A DNA stretch of 40,009 nt from Lachnospiraceae bacterium (GTDB lineage: Bacteria > Bacillota > Clostridia > Lachnospirales > Lachnospiraceae), in the NCBI GenBank assembly GCA_024694965.1, contig JAILJC010000113.1, forward strand, positions 1 to 40,009. Direction: 5' to 3'. The position numbers and the translations under genes were made by a program. The notes under the pieces are model-generated. The model did no database searches. It was not told the DNA's origin and worked only from the letters and a program-made list of their open reading frames with translations. Below are positions 24,201 through 31,876 of the stretch, in pieces (the stretch's first letter is position 1; every line of letters begins with the position of its first letter).

Positions 24201-25469
24201 CCACAGCTTCCCGTCATTGTCTTTGGTGATGCACCTTATCCTCGTGCCCTTAAGGTATTCGGTCAGTATGTTATCAACCTTCTCCATCTTTTCATTCAGA
24301 ATAAACATGCCGGTATCGGTTCCGATATAAAGCATGCCGTCACAAAGACAGGTTGCATTCACGGCCTCAAGAGTAAGTCCCGCTTCTTCCGTATAGTCGC
24401 GGAAATTACTCGTTACAACCTTCATTACACCCTGCCTCGAAGATGCGAGCCACAGGTTCCCCTGATAGTCGGATGTGAGCATATCTATGGAATTGTTCAT
24501 AGGGATATCGTTAAGCACCCTGAAGCGGTTGTTCGTATCTATATAACCTGCCACACTTTCCGCAGTTATCCATATCCTTCCGCACTCGGAAGTTATCCAG
24601 TAAATACTGTCTGCCGGAGCCACATTTATGCGCTTAAGCTTATCGCGTCCATCGCCGAAACTGCCGTAATACAGATAATTGGCATCGGTGCCAAGATATA
24701 CCATTCCGGGAGAATCGGGATCGGCAAAGATCGTGGATATTGTTTCGGTACCTATTTCTTCGCTCGTATAAAACTGTGATACCTTCGTATCATCGATAGC
24801 AAATACGGCACCGTCATTTGTGTTTCCGTAAATCCTTCCGTTTGTATCGGATACCATACGGACTATGATCTCGCTGTTGATCCTGTCATCATCGATGCGG
24901 TGAAGCTTCCCCTGCTGATCAACATACGAAATACCGCTTGTTGAACCTATGTAAGTATTGCCGTCGCTTCCCACGGCAAATGTACGTATGGATGAAGACG
25001 CAAGGCCGTCCTCATATGTATAATGCAGGCGTGTATAACCATCAAGGACTACCACTCCGTTGTCGTTCGTCCCGACCCATATCCTGCCCTTTTCGTCTTC
25101 AAACATGACCCTGGCGCTCGTAAGTCCGTCGGATGAACTCAAGCGTTCAAAAGTGTTGCCGTCATACCTTATAACGCCGCTGTAGCCACCGATATATACA
25201 TATCCGTTGCCTGCACCCAGAATGTAATTTGCATCCGAAGTCGGCAGCCCGTTTGAGGCATTATAAAGCTTGGCCATATACCCGGCTTCCTTAAGCTGCC
25301 CGGTCACGGCATAACCCCCTCCGATCTTTAACTGTTCATTGCTGCTGACATTTTCAGCCGGTACGTTATCTCCCGCCTTTACAGGTTCGGGATGACTTAT
25401 CATGATACCGGCCGCCAGGCAGACCACGGATGCGATCTTAAGCACCTGTCCCGTCATACCTTTTATCAT
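21222..25469 (-). CDS. Hybrid sensor histidine kinase with extracytoplasmic beta-propeller, receiver and HPt domains
   Basis: This 1415-aa protein starts with a signal sequence (about 1-32). A long region of propeller repeats follows (about 65-690), with recurring G-x-I/L-W-V/I-G/S-T/A motifs such as GRIWVGTNDNGV. A Y_Y_Y-type domain (about 700-785) and one membrane helix (FRFMCALLLVLFAGFIVW, about 793-810) come next. The kinase has His832 in FLANMSHEIRTPIN and an ATPase domain with NLLTNAVKYTEHGG and GTGLGLDISRRFAELMGG. A receiver carries Asp1137 in IIFLDHMMPGMDG, and an HPt domain has His1284 in VHALKSSARL. A helical tail of about 75 residues follows. The phosphorelay path His-Asp-His is complete. 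Propeller kinases of Bacteroides sense oligosaccharides, so sensing a surface glycan is plausible, not shown. The ATG abuts the preceding stop. Confidence 0.93.
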   Translation of the reverse strand: MIKGMTGQVLKIASVVCLAAGIMISHPEPVKAGDNVPAENVSSNEQLKIGGGYAVTGQLKEAGYMAKLYNASNGLPTSDANYILGAGNGYVYIGGYSGVIRYDGNTFERLSSSDGLTSARVMFEDEKGRIWVGTNDNGVVVLDGYTRLHYTYEDGLASSSIRTFAVGSDGNTYIGSTSGISYVDQQGKLHRIDDDRINSEIIVRMVSDTNGRIYGNTNDGAVFAIDDTKVSQFYTSEEIGTETISTIFADPDSPGMVYLGTDANYLYYGSFGDGRDKLKRINVAPADSIYWITSECGRIWITAESVAGYIDTNNRFRVLNDIPMNNSIDMLTSDYQGNLWLASSRQGVMKVVTSNFRDYTEEAGLTLEAVNATCLCDGMLYIGTDTGMFILNEKMEKVDNILTEYLKGTRIRCITKDNDGKLWISAYTNDLGLVCYSKKDGIKNYTTKDGMPDNRARVIIIGDDGSVLTGTNGGLAIIKDGKVIRTVDSSSGINNSVFLTLCEADDGTVYVGTDGDGICVIDGDKISRIGRREGLTSDVILRIKKDDKRDLYWIITSNSLQYLKDGVITNVDSFPYNNNYDIFTDGSDNIWILSSMGLYSLNVQDILNNDATSYRLYTLANGLPCAPTANSFSELDEQGNLYIAGRTGVCLVNVNHFFDQEYSIKTGVKSVICNDERLLPDSEGVYTIPAVTGRIQIVPAILDYSMTNPLVHVYLEGTNEPGLRCEQSELMPLEYTNLGYGNYTLHIRVLDKATRKTIQDDTFRIVKTPRLSELFAFRFMCALLLVLFAGFIVWRFMRSTIIRRQYEEIRLAKEEAERANNAKSQFLANMSHEIRTPINTILGMNEMAMREDATDVPQAYHMSMMHYAYDIRNASESLLSLINDLLDMSKIESGKMRLVEQEYDTQGLLRSIVSMIRVRSAEKDLTFDVVVDEALPKRMYGDMGKIKQVVLNLLTNAVKYTEHGGFTLKVTVEGREGENCDLKFSVKDTGIGIKQEDMERLFTAYERLDEEKNSGIQGTGLGLDISRRFAELMGGKLSCTSVYGEGSEFVLSVKQKIVDEEPLGEFKEHEDHMTNGVYVPKFIAPDAHILVVDDNKMNLNVAKGLLKPTKIMVTTASSGKECLEKIKETKFDIIFLDHMMPGMDGIETMQKILEEGIDTPVYALTANATAGEEFYRSKGFTGYLSKPVDSIALEETIMAHLSKELIGVPDVEDFVREPEALPDELLWLNETEGISVPDGLKNSGSVPNYIESLELFLDTIDENLEVIKEAYDSGDMKMYVIKVHALKSSARLIGANKLSDLSASLEDAGNRDDKAYIDENTEGLLTMYSAFREKLSRLVPQKEEEAKEMIPAAELEDAYAALKEVVPQMDYDAVEMILDQLDSYTLPDEDDEKIKKIAKLLKRFDWGEIEDILGC

Positions 25470-26696
25470 CTATGACTGTCCTCCGACTACCACTTCCGAT
25501 GCATGATCCTTCTTTGATCCTTCGCCCTTAAATCTTATCACTCCGATGAGGATAAGCATTATAAGGGAATACGGCGGAACAATGAAATAATTTTCCATAA
25601 ACGCAGGCATCATCATGGCAAACAGGCCCGCCGCGGCACATTTGTTAAGATGACTCTGCGAAGCTGCATCTTGCAGTTCAAGAAACCGTTTTATTATGAA
25701 TACTATGGCAGCACAAAATACCGCGATACCGTGAACTATCAGTATATCAAGAAGTCCGTTGTGGACTTCGAACATGCCTCCGAGCCAGTCAAGCTGCATC
25801 TGATAGGATGACCCTATTCCGGTAATGGGCTGTTTTATAAATGCGCCCCACAGCTCCGACCATATCTCCTCACGGCCGGAGATCAGGTCCTTATAAAATA
25901 TCCTTATCCTGAATTCATCCTTCATGTAACCCAGCCATACATAGATAAGGCTAAAGATCACGGAGCCTATTGTAGTCACTGCTGTAAGTACCGTGTAAAA
26001 CACCTTGTTTTTCCACACCTTTAAAGGTATCAGGATAAGCACCGCAAACGCAACAAGTCCGAGGAGCGCACAGCGGCTTCTGTACCATGCGATTATGTTG
26101 TATCCCCAGGCAAAAAAGAAAACGGTAAGAACAATTAACCATTTGGCTTTTTTGATACCCTTTGTATTAAAAAGATGATCCCTAAGATACTCGATCGCAT
26201 AAACTATGAAAAAGAAGCCTGTGATAAGTACCAGTCCTCCGTAATTGGTATTGTACCCCTTGAAGTATCCCTTGACATCAACTGTCCAGTAAATGAAAAA
26301 GAAGCCGATGTAACACATGCTTATGATGACCTGCTTTTTCGATAGTACTATCTTGTTTGCAAGATAGAGGATCAGCAGGAAATCGGCCACGGTAAGGATC
26401 GCCCCCTTGTTTGAACCTATAAGAAACAGGTTTATAAGGGCGACGACATCCGCTCCCGCCATTAAGTAAAATGCGGGATCCTTAAGCATGTCCTTTATAT
26501 CCATATAGCAGAACAGGGCAACGATGAGCGCAATGCTTGCTATCACCGTCCCGTAGGGCGTGACCGCTTCGTACCATTCATAAAAATGCCACTCCGCGTT
26601 CGTAAGCAGGATCACTCCCAGTATCACCGCCCAGCTGCCGGCCTGTATTCTCTTTTTGTTCACTTCATTTGCTTCCATTTCAACCAGCTTTATCAT
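25470..26696 (-). CDS. O-antigen ligase/polymerase-like membrane protein (copy 1)
   Basis: This 408-aa protein has about ten membrane helices. The family motif AWYRSRCALLGLVAF lies in a helix, and the outer loop contains SGREEIWSELW, TGIGSSYQMQLDW and VHNGLLDILIVHGIAVF. These correspond position by position to segments in the protein encoded at 28170-29381, so the two are paralogues. One may polymerise and the other ligate, or they may act on different linkages. The ATG at 26696 has GAGGAAGC upstream and overlaps the flippase stop by 4 bp (ATGA). The stop is directly followed by the kinase start codon, suggesting coupled translation. Confidence 0.8.
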   Translation of the reverse strand: MIKLVEMEANEVNKKRIQAGSWAVILGVILLTNAEWHFYEWYEAVTPYGTVIASIALIVALFCYMDIKDMLKDPAFYLMAGADVVALINLFLIGSNKGAILTVADFLLILYLANKIVLSKKQVIISMCYIGFFFIYWTVDVKGYFKGYNTNYGGLVLITGFFFIVYAIEYLRDHLFNTKGIKKAKWLIVLTVFFFAWGYNIIAWYRSRCALLGLVAFAVLILIPLKVWKNKVFYTVLTAVTTIGSVIFSLIYVWLGYMKDEFRIRIFYKDLISGREEIWSELWGAFIKQPITGIGSSYQMQLDWLGGMFEVHNGLLDILIVHGIAVFCAAIVFIIKRFLELQDAASQSHLNKCAAAGLFAMMMPAFMENYFIVPPYSLIMLILIGVIRFKGEGSKKDHASEVVVGGQS

Positions 26697-28198
26697 GCTT
26701 CCTCATCACGCTCTTTATGGGGAAGGCTTTTAAGTTTCTTTAGTATCTTAATTATATCTTTTATGTATGAGATCAGGATAAGCAGGAATACGAAACCTGC
26801 GGCGTAATATTCGATCTCTATGTTAAACAAAACCACATCCCCGTAAATCATGGCAAGCGCCCGTCCGTTTATCATAAAAAGTGCTTCGATTATGAGCAGG
26901 ATGTATGCGAAATAATCGCGGGGCAGGTTCACATCAAGTTTAACATGTCCCGACATCTTAATAAACGCCATAAAGTACATGAGGAAATATGATACGCCTG
27001 TAGCCGAGGCAGCGCCCATTGCACCGTATTTCGGGATCAGAATGATGTTTAGGATTATATTTACAAGCGCTCCCACACCCGTCGCAAATCCCATTGCCTT
27101 TGAATCCTTGTAAGCAAGGCAGATGGATCCCAAGAAACCTGTAAGGGCGCCGAACACAACCGATATAAGAAGCGGAGGAACGAACCGCCAGGCTTCGTAA
27201 AAATCCTTCTTAAACATAAAGAATGCAAGAAGACGTACGATCAGGATAAGGAAGCCGCAGCCGACTACCATGAACGTATTGTAAAACGTATACATGGAGG
27301 AAAAGAATTCCTTGCTGTTATCGTCCTTGTAGCTCTTGGTCGCGGACATCTGCCAGGCCTGCGCAAATATACGCTGGAATACCGTAAGTATCGCGGGGAT
27401 CTTATAAGCCACGCCGTACACTCCGTTTACCGCTACTCCTTTTATGAATGAGACCAGATACCTGTCGGCAGCATTGTTTATCCAGCTTCCGGTTGAGTAG
27501 GCGATCATCGGGATGCCGTAGGATACGAGCTCTTTTTCAAATTCCTTATCTTTATTTTCCTGACGCTTTTTCTTTCCCGGGATACAAACCACATCCGGCA
27601 TAAACTTGCGTCCAAGGATCAGCATAAGGATGGATGCAAGTGAAAAGGCAAGCATCTGGGAAAGCAGATATCCGTTAAGCCCTATCTTTATGACTAGCAG
27701 GAAAATGATATTGCTTACAAGCAGCACAACCGTTGAAAACACGCTGCCGCACACAACGATCTTAACCTTCTCACAGCCCTGGAAAAACAGTATGAGATAT
27801 TCATATAAACAGTTGGTCAAAAACAGGAAGATGAAGAGGAAAAGATACCACTTTATCTCGGGTTTTACAAGTGCATATCCGATACCGCAGCATGCCGCAA
27901 CAGAAGCACATGCGATCAGCACGAATTTAAGTCCTATCCGGAATATCTCATTCCTTTTATCGCTCCTGTCGATACCGAAACGCAGTGCTGCTTCACCCAT
28001 GTTTATCGTAAGCGCGGGCACAAGCAGAAGGAGCGTGGTCTGCATCACATCCGCTATACCGTAATCGGCGGTCGAGAGTACATTGGTATAAAAGGGGACG
28101 AGAAGGAAGACCAGTATTTTCGATACGAAGTTACTGATCGTAAACAGGGCAAGGTTGCCTGTGAAATATTTATATTTTGAATTCTCTTTGTTTTTCAT
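26693..28198 (-). CDS. Wzx-type polysaccharide flippase (MOP superfamily)
   Basis: This 501-aa protein has 12 or more hydrophobic helices. The N-terminus GNLALFTISNFVSKILVFLL followed by PFYTNVLSTADYGIADV is the classic Wzx/RfbX signature. It would move undecaprenyl-linked repeat units across the membrane. Loop sequences near 195-210 are basic and charged (KKKRQENKDKEFEKEL). It is the only flippase in the window and sits between two related polymerase/ligase-like genes. The ATG at 28198 overlaps the preceding gene by 29 bp and has a poor ribosome-binding site, so translation is probably coupled. Confidence 0.92.
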   Translation of the reverse strand: MKNKENSKYKYFTGNLALFTISNFVSKILVFLLVPFYTNVLSTADYGIADVMQTTLLLLVPALTINMGEAALRFGIDRSDKRNEIFRIGLKFVLIACASVAACCGIGYALVKPEIKWYLFLFIFLFLTNCLYEYLILFFQGCEKVKIVVCGSVFSTVVLLVSNIIFLLVIKIGLNGYLLSQMLAFSLASILMLILGRKFMPDVVCIPGKKKRQENKDKEFEKELVSYGIPMIAYSTGSWINNAADRYLVSFIKGVAVNGVYGVAYKIPAILTVFQRIFAQAWQMSATKSYKDDNSKEFFSSMYTFYNTFMVVGCGFLILIVRLLAFFMFKKDFYEAWRFVPPLLISVVFGALTGFLGSICLAYKDSKAMGFATGVGALVNIILNIILIPKYGAMGAASATGVSYFLMYFMAFIKMSGHVKLDVNLPRDYFAYILLIIEALFMINGRALAMIYGDVVLFNIEIEYYAAGFVFLLILISYIKDIIKILKKLKSLPHKERDEEA

Positions 28199-29381
28199 AA
28201 TTGCTTAAAATACATAACATGAATATCAGGTTTATCGCGTAGTCAGCCCAGATAAGGTCGACATCGAAGTACGACTCAAAGAACACCGCCATGAGGGCGC
28301 ACATAGCACACAGCGCGACCCTGTTTTTAATGATTCCTGAGTAAAATCCCTGAAGCCGTTTGAAAATAAAATACAATATACCCGCAAACACGATGATGCC
28401 GTGTATGACAAGGAAATTATACATGGCGTTGTGGACATTAAACTCGAAGAATGATTCAAGCTGCCAGTTTGTTCCTATGCCGGTTAAAAGCTTAAGCGGT
28501 GTCTCGGTAAGCCTTGAAAAAAACTCAAGCCATATCTTATCCCTTCCGGAAAATACCTCCTTATAGAAAAACGGCATCTTGAAATTCGCACCGGTGGCAC
28601 CGACGGCGACATACATCCCGACAAAAACAAGCGAGCCGAAGGTCGCAAGCAGGATAAGGATCACGTAAAACGGCTTTTTCCCCCACCATTTTTTCGGAAT
28701 CACATAACGGAAGAACATGAACATGATGAGCATGATAAATGCTCCCCTGGCCCTGTGCCACAGCGACAGCTGGAAACCCTTTAGCAGCAGGATCACCATG
28801 AGCAGGCCGACAACCGGCGACTTATCATAAAACATCTCAAGCAGCACGAATGCGCACAGCAGAGTATAAACGGTAAAGGTTGCCGCAGTGTTCGTATTGT
28901 ATTTGTACTGGTCCCACGTGGTAAACAGCCGCGGATACGCGATAAAAAGATAAAAAACAAGAAATGCCATATACAGCCCGGCAAATATCTTAAGGTATCG
29001 GCTGCTTATGTACAACTTATCGGACAGATACCATATGACAAGAAAATTGGCAGCCACAAAAAAGGCTCCCTTTCCCGAGCCCAGCACAATAAGGTTAAGC
29101 CCGGTTATAAATACGACAGCCGCAAGGATGATAAACTCCTTATCCCTGCTCTTAAGCAATGAAATGATGTTTACGTTATTAAACAAAAGCACGGCCAGAA
29201 AACAGAAATTGATCACACCCGCATAAGGATAGGTCATATCATAGAACTTCGCGACCGTAAACGTAAGCGCATATATGATAAACATGACAAGGAGGACCGC
29301 AATATTTACCGCCTCCTGTCTCTTGCTTCCTCCGTAAGCGTTATTAAATTCTCCCACAGCTGCATTGTCCTTGCTTCCCAT
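28170..29381 (-). CDS. O-antigen ligase/polymerase-like membrane protein (copy 2)
   Basis: This 403-aa polytopic protein is related to the protein encoded at 25470-26696. It has LWHRARGAFIMLIMF in a membrane segment, FYKEVFSGRDKIWLEFFSRL, LTGIGTNWQLESFFEFN and VHNAMYNFLVIHGIIVF in the outer loop. The ATG at 29381 is preceded by AAGGAG at 8 nt. It begins inside the preceding glycosyltransferase gene with a 76-bp overlap, giving a hydrophilic tail of about 25 residues before the first helix. A perfect AGGAGG also lies just before the upstream stop, 8 nt ahead of an in-frame ATT, so a shorter product cannot be excluded. Confidence 0.8.
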   Translation of the reverse strand: MGSKDNAAVGEFNNAYGGSKRQEAVNIAVLLVMFIIYALTFTVAKFYDMTYPYAGVINFCFLAVLLFNNVNIISLLKSRDKEFIILAAVVFITGLNLIVLGSGKGAFFVAANFLVIWYLSDKLYISSRYLKIFAGLYMAFLVFYLFIAYPRLFTTWDQYKYNTNTAATFTVYTLLCAFVLLEMFYDKSPVVGLLMVILLLKGFQLSLWHRARGAFIMLIMFMFFRYVIPKKWWGKKPFYVILILLATFGSLVFVGMYVAVGATGANFKMPFFYKEVFSGRDKIWLEFFSRLTETPLKLLTGIGTNWQLESFFEFNVHNAMYNFLVIHGIIVFAGILYFIFKRLQGFYSGIIKNRVALCAMCALMAVFFESYFDVDLIWADYAINLIFMLCILSNYEKQREFKI

Positions 29382-30328
29382 GAGGAGGACTCCTTATCAA
29401 AACTCATTATAAGCCTTTTGGCATTTCCCTTATTGAGCAACTTCTCCGCCTTGAATGCTATCTCTGCTTTGTCATACCAGTTGCGGATGATGTCCGCATC
29501 CTCAAGGCCTTCAAAAAGCTCAAGCGCTCCTACTTCCTTTGAAACCAGTATGCTGCATCCGTGCACCAGTGCTTCCATCGGCGCAAGTCCGAATGTCTCA
29601 AAGCAGCTGTTCTGGATAAACAGCCCCGCCTCATCATAAAGCCTGCCCGCTTCCGCAGAATCAACCAACCCAAGGTTTTCAACAAACGGATATGAATTTA
29701 TCTCATCATCATCCTTGCCTGTATCGCCTATGACAACGAGCCTGTATACGTCAGACCCTGCTTTATCGTTTAACACCTTAACCGCTTCGCAGATATGCTT
29801 TATCTTCTTCCTCGGCATACCTCCCCCGACGGTAAAGATCATATGCTGGTCCCTAACCCCGTCATCGTGATCCTGTGCCTCATAAATCCGTCCCGTATCC
29901 ACGCCGTTTATCATAGGGCTTATCTTGTCGGAATATTCGGGATAATTCAACTTAAGCCATGCCGCAAAATGCCTCGATACCGCAAAGATCGCAGTGCTAA
30001 GCTCCATCGTTTTGCGTTCGACCCCGCTCATGGTCTCGTCAGGGCATTCATTTATTGCATTTTCATGTTCCACGCAGCCATGCATGAGATACGCACACGG
30101 CCTGTGCCATACCCTTGCCCACTTAAGAGCCAGCAGGTTCTGTTTTGAGTATCCCGAGATAAGTAAAACGCTGCTTACGGGTACCTTGAATATTATCTCA
30201 AAAGCCCTTAAGAGCTTTGACGAAAAAATAAGCCGCCTTGTATCCCTCGGAAACCTTAACAGATATTCTTTTGTTACGTTTGCGGGTCCCGTACCCGTCC
30301 TGTAATCACCTACTACAAAAACCCTCAT
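29306..30328 (-). CDS. Family 4 glycosyltransferase
   Basis: This 340-aa GT-B enzyme has MRVFVVGDYRTGTGPANVT at the N-terminus, AIFAVSRHFAAWL, the domain boundary MIFTVGGGMPRKKIKHICEA, and the E-x7-E motif in CFETFGLAPMEALVHG. These predict a retaining enzyme that adds a hexose or deoxyhexose to the lipid-linked chain; the donor is not determinable. It overlaps the preceding GT2 gene by 4 bp (ATGA) and the following ligase-like gene by 76 bp. The frame is intact throughout. Confidence 0.88.
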   Translation of the reverse strand: MRVFVVGDYRTGTGPANVTKEYLLRFPRDTRRLIFSSKLLRAFEIIFKVPVSSVLLISGYSKQNLLALKWARVWHRPCAYLMHGCVEHENAINECPDETMSGVERKTMELSTAIFAVSRHFAAWLKLNYPEYSDKISPMINGVDTGRIYEAQDHDDGVRDQHMIFTVGGGMPRKKIKHICEAVKVLNDKAGSDVYRLVVIGDTGKDDDEINSYPFVENLGLVDSAEAGRLYDEAGLFIQNSCFETFGLAPMEALVHGCSILVSKEVGALELFEGLEDADIIRNWYDKAEIAFKAEKLLNKGNAKRLIMSFDKESSSWEARTMQLWENLITLTEEARDRRR

Positions 30329-31125
30329 GACCCCTTGTCCCCGATAAATTCCTTTCTTCCCGTGAACATGTATTTAAGAGCCGCGCCCATGCTTAACGTG
30401 TCCTTATAAAGGCTTCGTTTCCTGAGTGCAAACTGAAGTATGAGCACTAAAGAACCGGCCTTTGACATGGCCGCGTAATTTGCTCCCCTCGAAACAAAGA
30501 ACGTTTCATCATATCCCTTAAACCAGGTTGATTCTTCCTCCCTTAAGCTTGCTATCATAACGGGCTCATAATATATCTTAAGTCCCTTTTTAAGACAGTC
30601 ATAAAGGAAGATGTTTTCCTCGCCCATTAGGTAGCGCCCCGAACCCGCGCCGAAGCGTTCGTCAAACTTTATATCATCGATGCTCTCACGCCTGAAAGCT
30701 ATCTCCGGAGAAAATATCTTAAGCACCGACAGATATCCCATCCTTTTAACCTTCGGATAGTTCGGCACCGGTTTTTCCTTTCGCTTAATATAAAAAACTA
30801 TGAGATCGGCATCGGGATGCCTTGAAAACGCATCCGTGATCCTTTTCTCATAATCGGGCAGATACTCAACATCATTGTCACAGAGAATGCATATGTCGCC
30901 CCTTGCTTCCTTAAGTGCCATGTTGCGGCTTACGCTAAGGCCCCGCCCGGTTGATTCTATATACGTTACATGCTGTGCGGTGCCGTCCTTAACATCGCGG
31001 GTAAGTTCACGCCTTTCCTCCCTGTCGCACTGGTTTATCACTACGGCATCGGAAGTGATGTTAAGCGTATCTATATAATCCTCGTTATCAAGGAACATGG
31101 CTGACAGCAGTACTTCAAGCTTCAT
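30325..31125 (-). CDS. Family 2-like glycosyltransferase
   Basis: This 266-aa protein has a GT-A core that is shifted from the usual pattern. The N-terminus MKLEVLLSAMFLDNEDYID replaces the common VSIIVP strand. GRGLSVSRNMALKEARGDIC leads into the donor motif CDNDVEYLPDY, and YLMGEENIFLYDCLKKG matches the acceptor-side ED region. It resembles the small capsule GT2 enzymes that lack membrane helices. It starts one base after the stop of the preceding gene region and overlaps the next by 4 bp. Specificity is unknown. Confidence 0.8.
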   Translation of the reverse strand: MKLEVLLSAMFLDNEDYIDTLNITSDAVVINQCDREERRELTRDVKDGTAQHVTYIESTGRGLSVSRNMALKEARGDICILCDNDVEYLPDYEKRITDAFSRHPDADLIVFYIKRKEKPVPNYPKVKRMGYLSVLKIFSPEIAFRRESIDDIKFDERFGAGSGRYLMGEENIFLYDCLKKGLKIYYEPVMIASLREEESTWFKGYDETFFVSRGANYAAMSKAGSLVLILQFALRKRSLYKDTLSMGAALKYMFTGRKEFIGDKGS

Positions 31126-31126
31126 A

Positions 31127-31876
31127 TCATATTCTCCTGATAAGGGCCCTTATTGCCCAGAATACGAAGCAGTAAGCGCTGTATACGGGGTTTAACTTTT
31201 CAACGTTCCTGTACAGGTTCCATATCCTCTGTATCGCGGTCATCTTGTTTGATGAGAGGGTGTTGGTGCTGCGCCTGTAAAGAGTCAGTGCCTCATCGAG
31301 GCCGTAAGCCTTGTGTACCTTCTTTAACACCTTCCACCATGTTGCAGTATCCTCGCTGGGTACATGCGGCATCATGATATCTTCCTTCTCAAGCTTTTCC
31401 ATATCAAACATCACCGTGCTCGTAAAAATGGTGGTGTTCTTAAGCGCCTGCCTGTATGTGATGGTTGCCGGCACGCGTACTATCTTCTGAACCCCGACTC
31501 CGCTCGCATCGGCAAATTCATAACCCGTAAACGAAAATTCGGCATCATTTTCCTCCGTGAACTTAAGCTGTTTTTCAAGCTTGTCGGGCGACCATAAATC
31601 ATCCGCATCGATAAAGCAGATGTACCTCCCCAAGGCCTCTTCAACGCCGCGGTTACGCGCATAGGATGCGCCCTTATTCTGCGGGAATGCGATCACCTTT
31701 ATCCTCTTATCATCAAGGTGTTCCATAAGTTCAAGCGAATTGTCGGTTGACTTATCATCGACAAGGATAAGTTCCCAGTCGGTGTAGGTCTGGCTTTTCA
31801 CCGAAAGCACCGTGTCTTCGATCCAGTTGCCGGCGTTATATACCGGCACGATAATGCTTACCATCCCCTTACTCAT
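31127..31876 (-). CDS. Family 2 glycosyltransferase
   Basis: The product is 249 aa from the start chosen here. The N-terminus MVSIIVPVYNAGNWIEDT, then ELILVDDKSTDNS, SYARNRGVEEALGRYICFID and the donor motif DADDLW are all standard for GT2. I chose the ATG at 31876, preceded by GAGGGGG at 7 nt; it overlaps the stop of the initiating-transferase gene by 8 bp. A GTG at 31903 is in frame but has no ribosome-binding site. The short length matches TagA/WaaV-like capsule GT2 enzymes rather than processive synthases. The donor sugar is unknown. Confidence 0.88.
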   Translation of the reverse strand: MSKGMVSIIVPVYNAGNWIEDTVLSVKSQTYTDWELILVDDKSTDNSLELMEHLDDKRIKVIAFPQNKGASYARNRGVEEALGRYICFIDADDLWSPDKLEKQLKFTEENDAEFSFTGYEFADASGVGVQKIVRVPATITYRQALKNTTIFTSTVMFDMEKLEKEDIMMPHVPSEDTATWWKVLKKVHKAYGLDEALTLYRRSTNTLSSNKMTAIQRIWNLYRNVEKLNPVYSAYCFVFWAIRALIRRI

